DNA of 64,000 nt from Opisthorchis felineus (GCA_004794785.1 SJOL01009637.1:22561-86560), one strand, 5' to 3'; numbered from the stretch's first letter, positions 10,901 to 21,713 are shown. Notes: generated by a model from the sequence alone, not told the origin. Program-made: numbers and translations.

Positions 10901-13900
10901 ATTGTATCGCTTTGTATCCAGCAAGATTGCAACCTGCACTTCTTTAGCGCTACGACGCAGTCCATCGCAAAGTCCCCTGTCACCCACCGTTGCGATCGAA
11001 TTGGCTCTTTTCTTTCTCAACACTTCCAACTCCCTTACGGTCGACCATTAGAACAAGGCACTTAACAGCAGAGTGCTCAGATCAAGTCAGATAATGATTT
11101 GGTGCACTTCTGTAGGAATGAGTTTTCATCGTTTTCAATTCGTTTATAAATATATAGTGAACTCGATGAATGCAGTACCTAAGTAAACGAGATGCGAATT
11201 CGAAGGGACACACTGACTGGAGAGATGTCCAAGACTGTCTTCGAGCAAAGCCTGATTAACGAAATATTCGGCCGCGTAAGGAAGTATACAGTTACTCAAC
11301 TTAAATCTGTCACCTTGTGGTGGTCCCGCATCAGTGCTCCAGTGATCCTGCGGGTTACACTGGCTGGAATTCAGTTCCTTAGGGTTCAAACATGCCAGTA
11401 AGACCAACGTGGAGCAGTGCGACGAAGCACAGCAGGTCTCAGTACTGCACGAAATCGTATTACGAGGCGGCCTGGAGTTAAGTTCGTGCTTTCCTCTGTG
11501 TCAGGAGTGTGAAGGCAATAAGGTGTTTCCTTCAGGCACCCAGCGTGTCCATTTATGGAAGTAGCGTTGCTGCACCCGTGCCCCCTGTATCTCTCTTTCG
11601 AATGGTGTATGGTGCATCTCCGAAACAAGCATACAACACCCCAGTTTGCTCGTAGACCTCAGACATCTCGGGACGGGCCCATATTTCTCGCACTTCACTG
11701 TTCGGGTGTCTGGTGATGCAAGGGCTCGAGGTATCTACGGCACTGGATTTGTGCTTGGCCCTAGAGCTAAATGCGGTTCACTACACTGAATTCCTGTAAA
11801 CAGTCATCTTTGAGCTGTTTGGTGGACCGGTTCAATGGGAGTCAGTGCCTCTCGATTCCCTAAACGCTCTGTAATTGTTATGTCAGTATACACTCCGACA
11901 GACGGCAGCTCTGAACCTGAGAAAGACAGGTTCTACCGTGATTTGTCACGGTTTCTCCGGTTAGTGAGAAGTACAGTGATTCTTATAGGTGATATTGATG
12001 ACCAAGTCCTGAGGAAGCCCATCTTGGTGTTCGATTCTTGACTGACACTCACCGCTCAGATAATGGGGAGCGACTTATTCAATTAGGTTGTGAACGTCAT
12101 TTGTTTCTTGCCAGCAAAAACTTTCAGGACACGCGCCCACACTGAGTGACTTGGAGGTCATTCACTGCAAACCGACTGTGGACTCATTTGGACCATGTGG
12201 TAGTCAGTTACCTGTGGAGATCTTCGACACAAGATTTTCGTTCAGTTTGAAGCACACCACTTGACCCCGAGCACGGCATTGTGCGGGCACGCGTATCTAT
12301 TCGTTTTCCCTCTTAAAATCGGCGGTCAATGCAACGAAATTCAGTTCATCACTCTCAAAGCGTCTCTTGAGCTCAGCAGTATCGAATTGAGTTGGCTTTC
12401 AGAACTAGACGGGTATGATAGTGGTAATGGTGATTTGTATGACGACTGGGAAAAGGTGAAAAAGCCAGGCTCAAGGGTTCTGAAACCGTCTGCCGGAGGT
12501 TGCTCGCAGTCGCTCACCCCAATGAACAGTGGATCTCGTCACGATCAGCAGCTTTCATTGGAACCAAGAACAGTATACTAGCCCGCAGATCCCTTAGACG
12601 GCGAATGGTGAAGAGCACTGTGGATGGCGAAGGTTCGAGAAATGGAAAAGCTTTTGAAAAGGGGAGTGATCGCACCCTGTTCAACTGATCTGAGGAGGGT
12701 GGGGTTATGCGAAGGAATCTCTGAAAAGGGTGGGACTTCAATTCATTCACAGAAACGCCGTCGTGAACAACGGGCTGAGCACTTTGAAGAACAGTTCAGC
12801 TGATCCCCATGAACTCTAGCTCTGGAAGGACCAAATGAACCAGAATGGAATATCGACGCCAGTCCAACATCGATAACAAAAGCGTACAACTTGATTTCTT
12901 CAGTGCGGTAGATTCGCGAGAATCAAGTTGGGTTCCCTCCTGGTCGGAGTTGCGTCGGTCATGTCGTCGCTTTGCGCCACTCCTTTCAGCGAACAACGGT
13001 GGTCGTTTTTCTGGAAATCAGATCTGATTTTGACTCAGTTTATCCTCAGAAGTTTTGTTAGTGTCTGGCGATTAAGGAGGCCTCTTCTAAATTATTTTAT
13101 CTTACAAAGGCTCTATAGGCATCTTCCCGTTGACGCGTACGCGTGTACTGCAAACTCTGGAGTTCACACACCCAGTTGTGCCAGGCAAAGATGCTTCCCG
13201 TCGTCCTTCCTGTTTGATTTCGTAGTCCATGCACGTCTAACACCTCGGGGATTGAAATTTTCCCTGGAGGTTCAGTCACGGACATTGAGTACGACATTGC
13301 TCTTCTTGGATCGTTACCTTTAAACAATGACTATATGGCGCAGCTAATGACTCTATCGCATCAAAGTTGTCGCCATCACTGTGTAGCTCCCTCGCTTCCT
13401 GCCAGACCGGATAAACAGAACCATTTCATGTTGGTGAACTGACTGGGTCATCGCCTCCAGCGCGTGACTGTCTTTCCCTCATTCTTCTTGTCTTCGGTAA
13501 AAGAAGCTGTAGAAGCTAGAATACGGTATTTCGGTACAAGGTTTGTGCAGAAACATCGACTGACTGATTTCTACATTTGCAACAAATGATACGCATTGGA
13601 TTAGAGCAGAATATTGAGTTCCCGGAACGTTTAACAGTATTATTGAACCAAGTTATGTCGTACACCCGAAAGCTTCCACGAAGATCGCCATCTTTATTGG
13701 AATTCACTAGATGTGTTCGGATACGTAACTGGTGTGTCGAAATATTGGTAACTCGGGTGCGTTTACTTGTGGTTGTTCAGATTACCGTTGATCTACTCGC
13801 CGAGCTTGCAAACGTTTCATCCCAGTCGAGGAGACATCGTCAGTGCGCAGTTGAGTGGATACTTTCTCCTTAGCTACCTGCGTTTATGCATTTTTCGAAG

Positions 13901-16900
13901 AGTATCTAATATCCTCATATGACCGCCTAGTTGGTATATAACTCTCGTAATATTACTGGCTCGTTCGCGACTTACACTGCGTTGTGGTCTGCAGGGCTCA
14001 TACTCCATTGGTTTGTTGGGTAGATCCTTTGGGGTGTTTCAGGTGTTTTAGAAAAGCGACGCATGCAGACCAAATTTTCAGTCACCACAGTAATCATCCG
14101 AACCGTCACAAGCAACCGTATTGAGACACACTGCAACAATACGGGATCAAAAGTCAGAGGAAAGAAACGCTTGCACAAGGCTTTCCAGGGGAATGGACAC
14201 TCCAGAAACTTCATTTGGTGGACTCTCAGAAAACCCAATTCGGCCAACTCAACAGCACAAGGAGAAGACAAACGGATCACACATCCATACCTCAAGCATG
14301 TTTCGGAAGTGAATGCACAGCTGTTACGACAGTATAGCATGACCTTGGCCCACAAACTCGCGAACACCCTACGGAGAGCATTGTCAAACCCAAAGGGATG
14401 ATTGGACATAATGGTGAGGACCAACGTTGTACACAAGATTCAGTGCGGTGATTGTGGCAAAAATGGGGCAAATAGGAAGGAAGCTCTCTACCAGGATACA
14501 TGAACACGAGCTTGCAACCAAAAGACGACATATTTTAACTCGTCTCCGTGCACGAAGATCAAAATGGACACAAATTCGACTGGAGCAACATTCACATATT
14601 AACTCAAGCTAGAACAAAGAGTGAACGTGAATTCATGGAAGCATGTCACGCCACTGAAAAAGCCATCAGCAAACACATGGAAATCGACCCAGTCTGTCGA
14701 CCACTATGAGCAAAAGAACTACGGAACTACAGAGCGCAAAGCCGCGCAACAAACCGGAGTGAACCGGTTTAGGAGAGGCAGGTGAACCAAAATGAAAACT
14801 CGAGGGGATTAGCCCACTTTCCCGGACTAGCATCGAATAGATAAATCGAAGAAGGATAATGAACGACTCAACAAAGGGAGGTATCAACTTGACCGTCTAA
14901 GCGCAACTAAATCGGCTATCACGAGAAGAAAAATGCATCAAACGGGGGAATACAACTGGCTGATCAAGCTCAGGAAGATGAGACTACGATACCATCTAAG
15001 GACACACCAATCAGACTGAAGGGAAGAAACTACTAAAAATAGAAACCGCCATCACGATCAGCCGAGTTCAAGGGAGAAAGACCACAACGCATGACAAACC
15101 GGGAACGAACCTGCAACATTCCAAAGGAGCTGTCCAGCAAACCAATGGAATATGAGATCTATAGACCACAACGCAGCGTAAATCGCGAACAGGCCAGTAG
15201 TCCTACAAAAGAGGTATATACCAACTAGCCGATCACGAGAGGATATTAGTTACTCTTCGAAAAATACATAAATGCAGCTTGCTAAGATAAGTGCACACTC
15301 AACACTCAACAACTCTCCTCTATTGGGGACGAAACGTTTGCAAGCCAATTGCCAAGCTCGGCGAGCAGTTAGCGGCCATCTGATCGACCACCAGGATACG
15401 TAACGATCTGATTAATAGGTTCAGACTCCTATCCTTCGAACTAGGCACCTGCAGAGCAGTGTGTACAACTTGTGCATTCAGTTAGGCTTGAGACTTCCTT
15501 TTAACGTGCCCTCTCTTATAAGGCAATCTCCTCACCACTGGTGGAAGACCAGTATATTATGTCTGAATTATAGTCCATCCTGTTGGAGAACCTGGTAATA
15601 CCCAAGCCGGATGCTGAGCGGAGATCTATTCTGAACCAACACATTTCCTATAAAGTTGCTGGAGTCTCTTCGACAGCTCACTGCTGGTTGCGCCTTTCTT
15701 GGGGTTCATCGGCTGGGAGTAGCCCCCGAGTTTTCATTAACCTTATGTTCTACTTGAACACCAAGGTGTGTGCAATCAGCGGGATACATCCATTTTCAAA
15801 TTAAGCCAGCATTACGACAAATACATTCATTTGAATATCAATTTGGTTTTCACGGGAGACTCAACTGAATCTCTCGTTTATGATATTCTTCAACTGTATG
15901 TGCTGCACAAAGGCCGCCTCATGTTTCATTTGGTACGATATTCGAGATATCGCAGTATATTTTCATAAATTGATATGTAAATGAGAGTATTTGCCTAATT
16001 TGGGTCCAAGTAAGAAATAAGGTTGACAGAAACTTGGGGACTGCACCTACCTGATGAGCCCCAAGAAGGTCGAAACCGGTCGTGGGTTGTCGAAGAGTTT
16101 GCCAATACGTGACGGCGAATTTATGTAAACCAACTGGCAAGACTTGAAGCAATGATATTCAGGAAATCAAAGGTTCTATCTTTGCCATTGAATATCTGAC
16201 TGTTTGGGGAAAACAGTTCTGAGGATGGATCGGTCTGACTGACTTCGAAGTTTCCCGCAACCTTCCAAGTAGTGTGTTATGTTATGAAAATATACTTCGT
16301 TATTTATTTTATCATACCAACTGAAACATGAAGCAGCTTTGTGTGATGCATTCTGTTAAAGATCGCCGTAAATGAGAAATTCAGCTGGGATTTAGCAGAA
16401 TGCCGTTTACACCAACTTACTTTTCAGACTAGTGCATTTTACCAATGTATTAAGACCTGTTCCACACATTCGGTCAAATCCAACCTCGGCTGAGCAATTT
16501 TCAGGTGCTCCGCGAGGATCGATGACTACTCAGATAAAACATGATCACTCTGCGGTACTCAAGTGACTACCTGAGTAGATCGACAGCCGGTACAATCCAG
16601 TTTTCTAACCAACAGATTTTCCTCTGAGAAGTTTGAACAGGCTTTCAAATACTTGCTGTTGACGAAGAGACTGGACCTTACCGTGGTGCGGCGGTTTGTG
16701 TACCTCGGCAACCCACTGAGCAATACTGGGGGGTGTCGACGCGATACTCGCAGAGTCTCTCATACCACGTTGATTAATGGTTAGAGGTCTGACGAACACA
16801 GTCTCCTTGTCCTCCAGGTTAGGGGTTAAAACACTCGTGGCGACTTGTTCTATAAAAATGGTAATGCACTCGCATTTCCCGCTAAACACCGCTGCCTTCC

Positions 16901-19900
16901 GGTTAGGCTTTTGCGCTAAAGGCTTTGCTTGAGGACCCTAATCGTCCTCCTGTCTAGGTGTGGGCGCCCTGACAGTATCCCAGCCCACGTACAACCTTGA
17001 CATTTACAGCTAACAATACTCTCATGCCACATCGGCCGTCGCGTGGTGCCACTAGCCGGGTCGCCTTACTTGCTGCATACAGCAGGGCGAGTAGGCGAAA
17101 ACATGCTACTCCTGGCACCTCCCTTCTTACACTTTCACGTTCTCCGTCTTCCACCACCCCCACCTAAATTTGAATGCTTCCTCCGCAGGTCCCAGCTCTA
17201 GGACTGACCGTTTTGCTCGCCCTGCATCACACTCAGCTGCAGCTCCTATACGCCTGAGTTCAGTCACAACCCTGAACACTTCGAAGTCTGTTTTGAAACC
17301 CCGAAAACCTGTCTACTTAGTTACTTTTAATGTTCGCACGCTGAAGCAGGCAGCACAACAGGTGGCTCTTGCTCGTACGCTGGATTCCCTCTGCATTGAT
17401 GTATGTTGTCTGTCAGAAACAAGGGCGCAGGACTCAAGTACTGTGATCGAACTGACTGCCCCCTCGCTCTCTTCCAGCTTCCGGCTGTGCACCTCTGGTG
17501 ATCCAGAGGCCGCTGCAGCTGGATATGCTGGGGTGGGTATTGTATTGAGCGAACGAGCGGAAGCGTCTCTGCTTGATTGGATACCCGTTGATAGTCGCCT
17601 CTGTGTGGATCGTTTGGCAACATCTGTGAGAGAATCTACAGGAAGTGAGGTCCATCGCACCTTGTTTATCGTTACGGCAGTGAAGCATCAGTGTCAACAC
17701 CGATGTTGCTGTCTTTGATGATGATGTTGACGAAGATTCTTGGGGTGCCACTGCATCCTAACACTTGCTTCATAGATCTAGCCGTCATGTAGTACTTATC
17801 TTCAGAGCACGTCGAAGCTAGAGGACGAACTACCGGTCCAGTAAGGAAGGGCGTACAAGATGACAAATTGGCGGATGAAGTTAGAAGGAACGGAAAACGA
17901 TTTTGCCGGGCATCACGTGCAGAGGGACAACGAAATTTCGTTTGACGAAATTGATTGTGAGAGATAAACTCAAAATTACCATATGTTGTTGTACTGCAGT
18001 GAGGGTTCTGATTAGTGAAGGCTGTTGCAAAAATTCGGAGTACTACTGATGCTATTAGTCTTCCGGGATGGCCCTCTATGGGCTTGGCTGGGGACGCCGA
18101 AAGATCTGGTGCCTAAGCGACGTCAATGGCGTTCATTCGGCCAGTTTTTTTCCAGATTTTCTGGATTAAGGTTGGAGACGTAGGCATGCCTTACAATCAT
18201 TATTTATTTGAAGCCTTATTGTGAAGAAGAGAATAAAAAAGGTGGATGAGAAGGGACTTAGTGCATGCTGACTACAATCATTCCTCCAGACACTCATTCA
18301 TGCAATCTGGATAAAAACTGACAACAAGAACGCCACTGACATCGGTTGGCAGCCATATCTTGCAGCGTCTCCAACCAGGTGCAGTGGGGATCACGCGGTC
18401 CCCATCCTGGAAGGTGAGTGGCACCGACAGCACCCAACCGTTTCTAATCTCCTTCATACTCCTCTGCGATCAAAGGTTGGCCCCCTCTCTGCTTCCGCCA
18501 CTCTGAGTTGGGCATGCAAAACAGCACTCTCTTCGGCAAACGATGGTTCGGCATACGTAACACATGTCCCAATCAACGCAGCTTCTGGTGCTAAACACAT
18601 ACTTCAATGGAAGTACCCGTTGCACAACCGAAAACTCGCTTTCTAATTGTCTCGTTACGGATTCGCCGACACCAACCCACACGAGCTATGGTTTTGAGAC
18701 AACGATTGTCGAACACCTGAAGACGTCTCAGTTCCGCTGCACGAACAGGTCAAGCCTCACTGCCATACAACAAAACAGCCCGTACTGTAGCCTGATTCAT
18801 ACATCCCTTGAGATTCAGGGATGCACCACTTTGACGCCATAATTGTCACAAAGTAGCAAACGCGACCCGAGCCTTGCAGATTCGTGCATTGACCTCATCT
18901 GTCACAGTCCAGTCAGAACTAATGCAACTTCCAAGATACGTAAAACGCTCCACAACTTCCAGTGCCTCTCGCTGGATTGTAAGTGGCGTGTTCATTGGCT
19001 GCATGTCCACGAGTATTACCTTATACTTTGTGGGTGCAAAGTGTACCTGAATTGAGTGTTAACGGAAACTTGGATATTTGAGGGTTACTGAAGAGAATGG
19101 GTCGCACACATGTCTATCTCACCAGTTGATCATGTCCACCTCCTATATTTGCAACAGTGAGATGGTCGCGTTTTCCGCGCTCGTTATTTTCGGTCAAACA
19201 TGGTTCACTGCTTTGTGTATGGCTCTCCTTATCTCGCAATTAAGTTTACTCTCCTTGGAGTCTCTAGCTGACAATAAACAAGTTTTGCTTGATCCTTCTG
19301 TCTCATTTGATGTGAATAAACGTTTGATCATTTTAGATCAGTGCACACCTATTGTGACCTAAGAAGAGCTACTTCGGCCCGGTTTCAGATAGCAAAATAA
19401 CCTTTATCTTATGTCGAATTAAAAAACCCTACCTTCGTAATACAGAAGGAGTTGTTGCAGAGGAGGGATAGTAGTTTGATAGACGTTAGGTAGAAGCACG
19501 TACTTGTGACTTGCAAAAAACGAATTCTGTCCAATCAAAACAATACATCGAAAAAGAAAATTCGGACTGACTGCTCTTTCGAAAGGACGAATGCTGTATA
19601 GTAAGAGAGAAAAGGTGCCAAAATTGCAGTCACATGAGGCCCTTTGCTCCGACAGGACCCCATCAGCTGGCCTTAGAAGAACCGATCGCATGCCCGTTTG
19701 TTTCACGCGTTCATCTATCCAACTTGTATGGTTGATGAGTGATTGGGGTGTTTTCTCTAACTGGCTCTTGACGTAGGCAGCTTAACCGTTCGCTGGTGGC
19801 CATACTAGTTAGGATAAACAGCCCAGATGTTTACTTGCAAGCAAATAACTTTAGTCACTAACTGTCCAGGACAAGCCACACATGAATTCTCATTTTCACG

Positions 19901-20722
19901 TAGCACTCTCCGTCTTTCTTTCGGTGCTGACCAAGGTAATTGGTTTGCAAATCAAGGTGATGTCTTTGGAGGACTTAGCTGAATATGAACTGAATCTGTC
20001 GTTCGTCAGTGGTTGGAGCGTGAATCTGCTGACCGGAAGGTCCGTGGCTCGAACCCGATCTCTGACTCTCGACTTCCCCTATCTAGGCTTGGGCAACCTG
20101 GCAGTATCCCAGCTCTCGTGCTTCCTTCTGGTGGCATGGCAGTTAGGCACCGAAAGGGTGCTACAGCTGGACGATTATTTTTTATTTTTCTACTGAATTT
20201 GCTGTACAAAGGCATGATACTACTTATAGGGTTGGTGATGGACTTTCCAAAAATTTTCATAAAGGCTGTAAATAGTGTCATACCATGGGTTTGTCTCTGC
20301 TTGGCATCGCTGATTCGAACTGTTAGTGCTGTAAGGTTCGTCGTGATCCCATATTATTTGTCATTCAAGGCAATTAATTCTTCCTCGCCTCGTTTCATTT
20401 TCGCAATCCATCTGCGTGACACGTATTACCTCGGTCTATATTCTTGTTATCCCTTCATTTCTGTCCAGGTGGTCTTCGCTATTCCGAATTGATCCAAAAA
20501 CATTTAATCACCGCAATGGTTCCATTTCTGCCACTTCAAGCCGAACATGTCCGACTATGCATTCGTGACGTTACTGTGCAACGTCAGGTGCCCTTGACGG
20601 ACGATCTGGTTAACTTCGTCCTGGACGAACTGGAGTGGTCTCCCGAAAATACCCAGTTGTTTTCCGTATCCGGTTGTAAACGCGTGTATGAAAAGGTGGC
20701 ATTTTATTTGCAGCAGACGTGA
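7535..20722 (+). CDS. Torsin-family AAA+ ATPase, 4 exons (gene span)
   Basis: Spliced CDS 7535-7978, 9015-9190, 10532-10656 and 20469-20722 gives 332 aa. Torsins are ER-lumen/nuclear-envelope AAA+ ATPases that need LAP1/LULL1-type partners. Seen: a hydrophobic signal segment (residues 5-38), Walker A GYTGVGKN (102-109, with the torsin-type Asn after the Lys), Walker [11 protein letters not shown] (D170, E171), sensor 1 Asn208 in FLSNAGG, and sensor 2 GCK (317-319). Cys279 and Cys318 match the redox cysteine pair of human torsin-1A. An N-glycosylation sequon NQT lies at 57-59. All junctions are GT-AG with compatible phases (0, 2, 1). The start is the first ATG after a non-ATG in-frame stretch. 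The length equals human torsin-1A from memory. Which torsin paralogue it represents is not decidable here. Confidence 0.95.
7979..9014 (+). other. Torsin intron 1
   Basis: 1036-bp GT-AG intron between exons 1 and 2. I see no repeat or ORF that I can assign. Confidence 0.85.
9015..9190 (+). CDS. Torsin exon 2 (Walker B)
   Basis: Acceptor aaatctag immediately precedes the exon; donor AG|gtattt ends it in phase 2. It encodes residues 149-206 plus two bases, with the Walker B string FVFDEMHNM and the [13 protein letters not shown] segment that aligns with the FLDYYDLVDGVSY-type region of torsins. Confidence 0.93.
9191..10531 (+). other. Torsin intron 2
   Basis: 1341-bp GT-AG intron. No recognisable coding or mobile sequence; short ORFs here look like chance. 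Confidence 0.85.
10532..10656 (+). CDS. Torsin exon 3 (sensor 1)
   Basis: Acceptor gatgttccag; donor G|gtaagtg. The split codon AG|C gives Ser207, restoring SNAGG with the sensor-1 Asn at position 208. The following KDGKKREDL and SAFNDDG match the K-R-E-D and SVFNN-type blocks of torsins. Too short and too split to stand out as an ORF. Confidence 0.92.
11300..13465 (+). pseudogene. LINE remnant: 5' region, endonuclease and RT
   Basis: 11300-11590 is the shared 5' repeat; 11610-12250 is endonuclease ([39 protein letters not shown] where GDMN is expected). 12500-12830 is the linker ([31 protein letters not shown]). 13070-13460 holds RT pieces ([11 protein letters not shown].. then [16 protein letters not shown], the RQGC..SPFLFN block, then [14 protein letters not shown], with YADD reduced to Y-D). 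Frames change at least four times. Inserted in torsin intron 3 in the gene's own orientation. Confidence 0.8.
13789..14021 (-). repeat. Left inverted repeat of the PLE remnant
   Basis: Its reverse complement matches 15136-15376 over about 235 bp, with blocks such as GACCACAACGCAG, GTATATACCAACTAG, CTCTTCGAAAAATAC/GC and GAAACGTTTGCAAGC. The arms differ by scattered changes and small indels. Confidence 0.75.
14050..14709 (+). pseudogene. Penelope-like element C-terminus with GIY-YIG nuclease remnant
   Basis: Three frames together give a PLE C-terminal region: first NFIWWTLRK and [28 protein letters not shown] (the pre-nuclease region), then [12 protein letters not shown] with a frame change into [21 protein letters not shown] (GIY-YIG core, arginine and histidine present), then [23 protein letters not shown] up to TGA at 14709. 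PLEs encode an RT joined to a GIY-YIG endonuclease. An in-frame stop at 14399-14401 and two frame changes make it non-functional. The RT half is absent. Confidence 0.8.
15136..15376 (+). repeat. Right inverted repeat of the PLE remnant
   Basis: Partner of 13789-14021 in opposite orientation, beginning AAACCAATGGAATATGAG and ending with the GACGAAACGTTTGCAAGCC block and the CTCGGCGAGCAG stretch. The 1.1 kb between the arms holds the GIY-YIG ORF remains and about 420 bp of 3' sequence. Confidence 0.75.
15676..15718 (-). ncRNA. Hammerhead ribozyme relic, copy e
   Basis: Minus-strand copy with core degraded to CCGATGA and GCAA. Recognised from shared flanks (the TTGACGG/TTCTACTTGAAC side and the GTTGCTG/CTTCGACAGC side) with the intact copies. 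Lies in inverted orientation to copy a, 330 bp away. Confidence 0.55.
16045..16087 (+). ncRNA. Hammerhead ribozyme motif (type I), copy a
   Basis: The catalytic core CTGATGA (16051-16057) and GAAA (16072-16075) flank stem II GCCC/GGTC with loop CAAGAA (one mismatch). Stem III is the minimal self-complementary ACCGGT (16075-16080), and the predicted cleavage follows C16081. Stem I pairs ACCTAC (16045-16050) with GTGGGT (16082-16087), six base pairs including one G-U. The very short stem III is known from hammerheads of Penelope-like elements and animal retrozymes, where dimers are thought to be the active form. Confidence 0.82.
16940..18240 (+). pseudogene. LINE fragment: endonuclease joined to 3' tail
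   Basis: An open frame from 17170 encodes [11 protein letters not shown] (APE motif I), [11 protein letters not shown] (catalytic Glu), [13 protein letters not shown] and stops at 17718, well before the His/Asp motifs. 18020-18240 carries the LINE C-terminal end ([22 protein letters not shown]). RT is missing between, so it is internally deleted. Upstream 16940-17160 is a 5' region, beginning with a short SINE-like TCTAGG..GACAGTATCCCAGCC block. Confidence 0.75.
18285..19060 (-). pseudogene. LINE RT tail, antisense, tail-to-tail with previous LINE
   Basis: Minus strand: [51 protein letters not shown], then [19 protein letters not shown], ending about 18290. Several in-frame stops. Upstream part (18840-19060) is the preceding RT thumb region. 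The end faces the end of the + strand LINE only about 50 bp away. Confidence 0.82.
20002..20173 (+). repeat. tRNA-derived SINE copy, degraded head
   Basis: Box A region degraded (CGTCAGTGGTTGGAGCG) but GACCGGAAGGTCCGTGGCTC, the GGCTTGGGCAACCTGGCAGT body and ACCGAAAGGGTGCTACAGCT tail are clear. It lies 290 bp before the last torsin exon. Confidence 0.85.
20469..20722 (+). CDS. Torsin exon 4 (C-terminal domain, sensor 2, stop)
   Basis: Acceptor tttctgtccag, split Gly codon, stop TGA at 20720-20722. It encodes the VPFLPL block, LCIRDV with Cys279, an acidic pair Asp301-Glu302 where human torsin-1A has its Glu302-Glu303 pair, and the sensor-2 motif GCK at 317-319. It follows a 9.8-kb intron filled with retroelements. 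Confidence 0.94.
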
Positions 20723-20850
20723 ACGGAATAAATTATCGAACGCTATTTTCTACCGTCGACAGATTTGTCTTTCCTTTTTGGTCCTCTCCGGGATTTCTAC
20801 AGATGATGTGTGTTCGGTCACGTGTTTTCATGTATCCATATGTTCTAAGT

Positions 20851-20856
20851 AATAAA
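20851..20856 (+). promoter_or_regulatory. Candidate torsin polyadenylation signal AATAAA
   Basis: Canonical AATAAA about 130 bp after the torsin stop. Another AATAAA lies at 20727-20732, only 5 bp after the stop and so less likely to be the one used. No transcript evidence is available. Confidence 0.5.
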
Positions 20857-21399
20857 GAAAACTTTTCAAGTGACTAGTTTTTTCATTTTCACTTCTCGTT
20901 CTCAGCTTCATTTGATTGAAAGTCTTTTGACAAACATTGCAATATTAGGTGACCTTATTTCCTGCCATTAGTTCTTCTGTTTGACCCAAGCTCAATTGTT
21001 GGGACTTGTGTTGTATGCGAACGTGACTCATCTAACAGCCGGACTGAGTTGGCAATAGATTCACTTTAGGCTTTTGAACCTGCGCGTTCAGCGGTGTAGC
21101 ATCAATGCAGTTTCAACTGAATGAACTCCCGGTAGATATCCCTCATCGGCAGGCAGGTCCTTCATTCCAGGTACGTGTCTGGACTGCACTCCGGCGGAAC
21201 TTTCAAAAACACGTAAATAGTGATGAACTTCTGACATGCGATGGGTGATGCAATTACTTGAGCGTTCGAATTCTTGCCTGAGCATACGCGCTTCGTGAGA
21301 CCAGGTGTCAGTCTTTGAGCTCAGATTTATGAAGGGAAGAAATAATTGGAACAGTTTGGCCAGAAGATGCGTTTTAGAAAGGGAGATGCATAGACGTAA

Positions 21400-21525
<126 letters not shown>

Positions 21526-21670
21526 TAAAAACATCATAAATGAGAGATTCAGCTGGGTTCCATGTGAGTCTCCCGCCAAACCAAATTTCTTTTCAACTGA
21601 GTGTATTTCGCTAATGGAGTTGCATATTACGCAATGTACTGCTCATAAGGTTGCTGAAAATTCTTCGACA

Positions 21671-21713
21671 GCCCACGACCGGTTTCGCCCTTTTTGGGGC
21701 CCATCAGGCAGGC
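21671..21713 (-). ncRNA. Hammerhead ribozyme motif, copy d (core A-to-G)
   Basis: Minus strand; stem I GCCTGC/GTGGGC (six pairs), stem II GCCC/GGGC with loop CAAAAA (perfect), GAAA, stem III ACCGGT. The core reads CTGATGG instead of CTGATGA, a change at a conserved core A that should impair cleavage. It lies 235 bp from copy c on the same strand. Confidence 0.75.

Larger units (their letters stand above)
15580..16420. repeat. Retrozyme-like hammerhead repeat, inverted pair
   Basis: Copy e (minus) and copy a (plus) with their flanks lie head-to-head around a shared middle. The + strand block at 15820-15960 and the reverse complement of 15960-16020 carry the same AATTTGG / ATACACTCATTTG-type sequences. 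A further reversed flank piece is visible at 16300-16400 (CCAACTGAAACATGA, GAGAAATTCAGCTGGG). Confidence 0.55.
10657..20468 (+). other. Torsin intron 3, retroelement-filled
   Basis: 9812-bp GT-AG intron (phase 1). It contains, in order, a LINE with endonuclease and RT remains (11300-13465), a PLE GIY-YIG remnant with inverted flanks (13789-15376), two hammerhead repeats (15676-16087), a LINE endonuclease fragment meeting an antisense LINE RT tail (16940-19060) and a SINE (20002-20173). About 650 bp at its start and the stretch 19060-20000 hold nothing I recognise. Confidence 0.85.
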
